Below, one piece after another: positions 62,101 through 64,000 of a DNA stretch of 64,000 nt. Under the pieces are notes generated by a model that saw only the letters and a program-made list of their open reading frames with translations, searched no databases and had not been told where the DNA came from. The translations under genes and the position numbers were made by a program. Positions within the stretch are counted from its first letter, which is position 1, and the number at the start of each line of letters is the position of its first letter. This DNA is from an uncultured Prevotella sp. (GTDB lineage: Bacteria; Bacteroidota; Bacteroidia; Bacteroidales; Bacteroidaceae): the NCBI GenBank assembly GCA_946188165.1, contig CAMHTW010000002.1:1-64000 (forward strand). Reading direction: 5' to 3'.

Positions 62101-63489
62101 TCATTTGTAGAGTGATTTAAGGGCGTCGTCGGGTTCTATCTCAATCTTGCTCTCATCGAGCATGGTGCGGTCCAGTCCGAAGACGTCGATGAAGAAATCG
62201 TAGACGGCCTGGCGTTTGTTCTCTTTGAAGTCGTGGCGCTCGTTGGGCAGGTGTACGTTGCGCACGTTGTCCTTGGCACCGTAGAAACCGTAGATGCGCT
62301 GCAGATATGGAAATTCGAGGGTGGGGACGGTGCTGGTCCAGTCGCCACCGTCGCTGACAATGAGCATGGGTTTGGGGGCCATGACTGCAGCGAGTTCTGC
62401 CTCACACGTACCGCCAGCCGCAAGCTGGACGGGTTTGCCGCTTTCACAGGGGCAGCCGCCATCGAAATGCGAGGCCAGATGGACGACAGGGGCTGAGGCA
62501 GTGACGCGCTCGTCAAGCAAGGATAGCAACACGGTATGGGTACCGCCGCCGCTACCGCCCATCACGCCTACACGCTTAGGGTCTATGTCCTTGCGATGGG
62601 TAAGCATCCAGTCCAGCAGGATATAGCCACACGCTGCCTGATAGACATGGGCACGACTGGTATGATGTGCTGCTTCTCCCACTTCTTTTTCTGATTCACC
62701 CCAACCATACAGGTCGAAGTCGACGCACACGGCGCCCATACGAGCCAGCGTACCCAGTCGTTGCTGTTCGTCCTTGCGATAACGGTAGGGCCAGTGACCA
62801 TCAGGACAGGCGATGAGGGGGAACCCGACCCTACCCTCTCCCGAGGGAGACCCACCCCTACCCCCTCCCAAATGGGAGGGGAACTTAGAGACTTTCTTTG
62901 CGGGGGCATAGATGGTACCGAAGAGGTGCTGACCGGGCGTCAACTCAATGCAGATGTTCTGCGTGGTATAGCCGTCGTGCTTGCGGATTTTCGACAGGAT
63001 GACAGGTCGCTCCAGATTGCCCTTTTTGTCTTTTGTCACGACGCACGAGTCCAGGAATGCGTCCAGTTCCAGCCGTTGGCGCACTTCTTTGCGCAACGTG
63101 TCACGACGAGCCTCCCATTGCTCCTTATTACTATATAAGGATGAGAGCCAGTCGAGCATCATCTTGCCCTCCTGCTCATGGCGGCGCGGATATTCGTACA
63201 GCTTGATTTTATAGAGGTTGCCGTTCTGTTTCCACCAGTTCCAGTCGTAGTACTTACAGATGTTGTCGAGCGTCATCTCTAACGAATAGGGACGCACGCG
63301 GAAATCGGCATAAGGCAGGCGCTTGCCCACGGTATCGACATTCGAATCGAACTTAAACTTCACTCCAAAGCGCTGGCCAACGTCCTTCATCAGGTCGTGG
63401 ACGCTGCGTTCGTAGCGCGTCTCAAACGTCTGTGCCCCAGCCACAGCAGGCAGGATGGCACAAAGTAACAACAGTATCTTCTTCATCAT
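62101..63489 (-). CDS. secreted alpha/beta-hydrolase esterase with N-terminal STN-like domain
   Basis: About 462 residues from the ATG at 63489 (a second ATG at 63486); the frame opens to 63555 but that region looks untranslated. Signal peptide ending VAGAQ. A segment with VHDLMKDVGQRFGVKFKFD and MTLDNICKYYDW near residues 30-100 (counting from 63489) looks like the small STN domain seen in TonB receptors and secretins. The catalytic domain follows, with Ser in GGSGGGTHT, Asp in SDGGDWT and His in NERHDF. Such enzymes remove acetyl or methyl groups from polysaccharides, and an RG-II ester is a possible substrate. The in-frame GC-rich repeat at 62824-62882 adds HLGGGRGGSPSGEG. Confidence 0.75.
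   Translation of the reverse strand: MMKKILLLLCAILPAVAGAQTFETRYERSVHDLMKDVGQRFGVKFKFDSNVDTVGKRLPYADFRVRPYSLEMTLDNICKYYDWNWWKQNGNLYKIKLYEYPRRHEQEGKMMLDWLSSLYSNKEQWEARRDTLRKEVRQRLELDAFLDSCVVTKDKKGNLERPVILSKIRKHDGYTTQNICIELTPGQHLFGTIYAPAKKVSKFPSHLGGGRGGSPSGEGRVGFPLIACPDGHWPYRYRKDEQQRLGTLARMGAVCVDFDLYGWGESEKEVGEAAHHTSRAHVYQAACGYILLDWMLTHRKDIDPKRVGVMGGSGGGTHTVLLSLLDERVTASAPVVHLASHFDGGCPCESGKPVQLAAGGTCEAELAAVMAPKPMLIVSDGGDWTSTVPTLEFPYLQRIYGFYGAKDNVRNVHLPNERHDFKENKRQAVYDFFIDVFGLDRTMLDESKIEIEPDDALKSLYK
62824..62882. repeat. GC-rich palindromic repeats in frame in the esterase gene
   Basis: Two palindromic units, CTCTCCCGAGGGAG and CCCCCTCCCAAATGGGAGGGG, joined by CCCACCCCTACC. On the minus strand they give a Gly/Ser-rich insert between KVSKFPS and VGFPLIACPDG. 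Same family as at 21833 and 52301. Confidence 0.85.
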
Positions 63490-63514
63490 ATAAATAAGAC
63501 TAATTCTTTGCCGT

Positions 63515-63549
63515 TTTGTCGTCATATATGAATTTATTTCGTATCTTTG
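63515..63549 (+). promoter_or_regulatory. promoter of the CE1-type esterase gene
   Basis: TATCTTTG at 63542-63549 is an exact -7 box; TTTG at 63515-63518 lies 23 bases upstream, slightly longer than usual. The ATG is at 63579. Confidence 0.65.
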
Positions 63550-63578
63550 CAACATCTAACAATAAAATGTAAGAACTT

Positions 63579-64000
63579 ATGAAAAAAACTATCATGACTA
63601 TGGCTCTGGCAGCACTCTGCTGCATGGGTGCCCAAGCACAGGAGAAACTCTTCAACAGTGCCAGCGTACAATCACCCGTCGTCAACGCCAACGGTACAGT
63701 CACATTCAATCTGTATGCCCCCAAGGCTGTCAAGGTCGAGGTGACTGGCGACTTCCTACCCACACAGCAGATGAACATTCCGGGCTATGGCAAGTACGAG
63801 GCACCGGGCGTGGCTCAACTGGTGGAAGGCAAGAACGGTGTATGGAGCTACACTACCGACAAGTTGGCCCCTGAGATGTACAGCTACACGTTCAACATCG
63901 ACGGTATGACGGGTGTCAAAGACCCTGCCAACATCTATGTGAACCGTGATATCGTGTCGTTTACCAACATCTTTATCGTCAGCAACGAGAAGGGCGACAA
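63579..64000 (+). CDS. secreted esterase with CBM48-like N-terminal domain, 5' part (cut by window edge)
   Basis: 140 codons are visible and the gene continues past the right edge. Signal peptide MKKTIMTMALAALCCMGAQAQ. Next comes a sandwich with VNANGTVTFNLYAPKAVKVEV, LVEGKNGVWSYTT and YSYTFNIDGMTGVKDP, in the form of the CBM48/E-set domain that precedes CE1 esterases (feruloyl or acetyl esterases) in Prevotella and relatives. The catalytic part is not in the window, so activity is only inferred. It is divergent from the STN-esterase, with a promoter at 63515-63549. Confidence 0.78.
   Translation, partial: MKKTIMTMALAALCCMGAQAQEKLFNSASVQSPVVNANGTVTFNLYAPKAVKVEVTGDFLPTQQMNIPGYGKYEAPGVAQLVEGKNGVWSYTTDKLAPEMYSYTFNIDGMTGVKDPANIYVNRDIVSFTNIFIVSNEKGD

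Overview
This is chromosomal DNA of a Bacteroidales bacterium, most likely a gut or rumen Prevotellaceae. The evidence is the 5' half of a 16S rRNA gene at the left edge, the near absence of Shine-Dalgarno sites, promoters of the Bacteroidetes type (TTTG, about 19-21 bases, TAnnTTTG), many secreted glycan hydrolases, and chains of enzymes overlapping by ATGA. Base composition is near 50% GC by eye and somewhat richer from about 22 to 38.9 kb.

Layout. 0-2.2 kb: 16S (minus strand) with leader and promoter, then an OmpA-type lipoprotein. 2.2-7.6 kb: purL, a pair of short chromate transporters, and a small exported FMN-binding protein. 7.7-16.8 kb (plus strand): a four-gene sugar operon with a very large multi-domain hydrolase (two beta-propellers plus an alpha/alpha-barrel), a GH78 rhamnosidase, a DapA/NAL-type aldolase and a sodium-solute symporter. 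16.9-19.8 kb: a small outer-membrane barrel protein, a lipoprotein, and an SPFH / ribbon-helix-helix / DUF1648 trio. 19.8-23 kb: a secreted phytase-like beta-propeller divergent from a GH13 amylase. 23-24.2 kb: a degraded amylase fragment, a perfect hairpin and a VapBC-like toxin-antitoxin pair. 24.4-38.9 kb: a 3971-residue surface protein followed by a lipoprotein and a LruC-type protein. 38.9-58.4 kb (minus strand): seven exported hydrolases (GH2; propeller-GH2-malectin; a GH138-like enzyme; GH78-sialidase; a GH140-like enzyme; GH51; GH95). 58.5-61.9 kb: ECF sigma factor, membrane-anchored probable anti-sigma, and an MG2/plug-domain protein. 62-64 kb: an STN-domain esterase and the start of a CE1-type esterase.

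Working model. The hydrolases on the two strands fit the disassembly of rhamnogalacturonan II (RG-II), the most complex pectin. Recognisable or plausible are relatives of the RG-II families GH137-GH2, GH138, GH140 and GH142/143, with GH78, GH95, GH51 and GH2 enzymes. Two proteins each join an outer-sugar hydrolase to a propeller with sialidase Asp boxes. That arrangement matches the two RG-II side-chain disaccharides that end in a 2-keto-3-deoxy sugar (Rha-Kdo and Ara-Dha). The aldolase and symporter next to one of them could import and cleave the released keto-sugar. No SusC/SusD pair or hybrid two-component sensor lies in the window, so the uptake porin must be elsewhere.

The second theme is repeats. 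At least five families of short palindromic or tandem repeats are scattered between genes and, remarkably, inside them in frame. They add linker peptides, build signal-peptide cores, and form gene ends and starts. Examples lie in purL/chromate transporter, the amylase, and almost every hydrolase of the minus-strand cluster.
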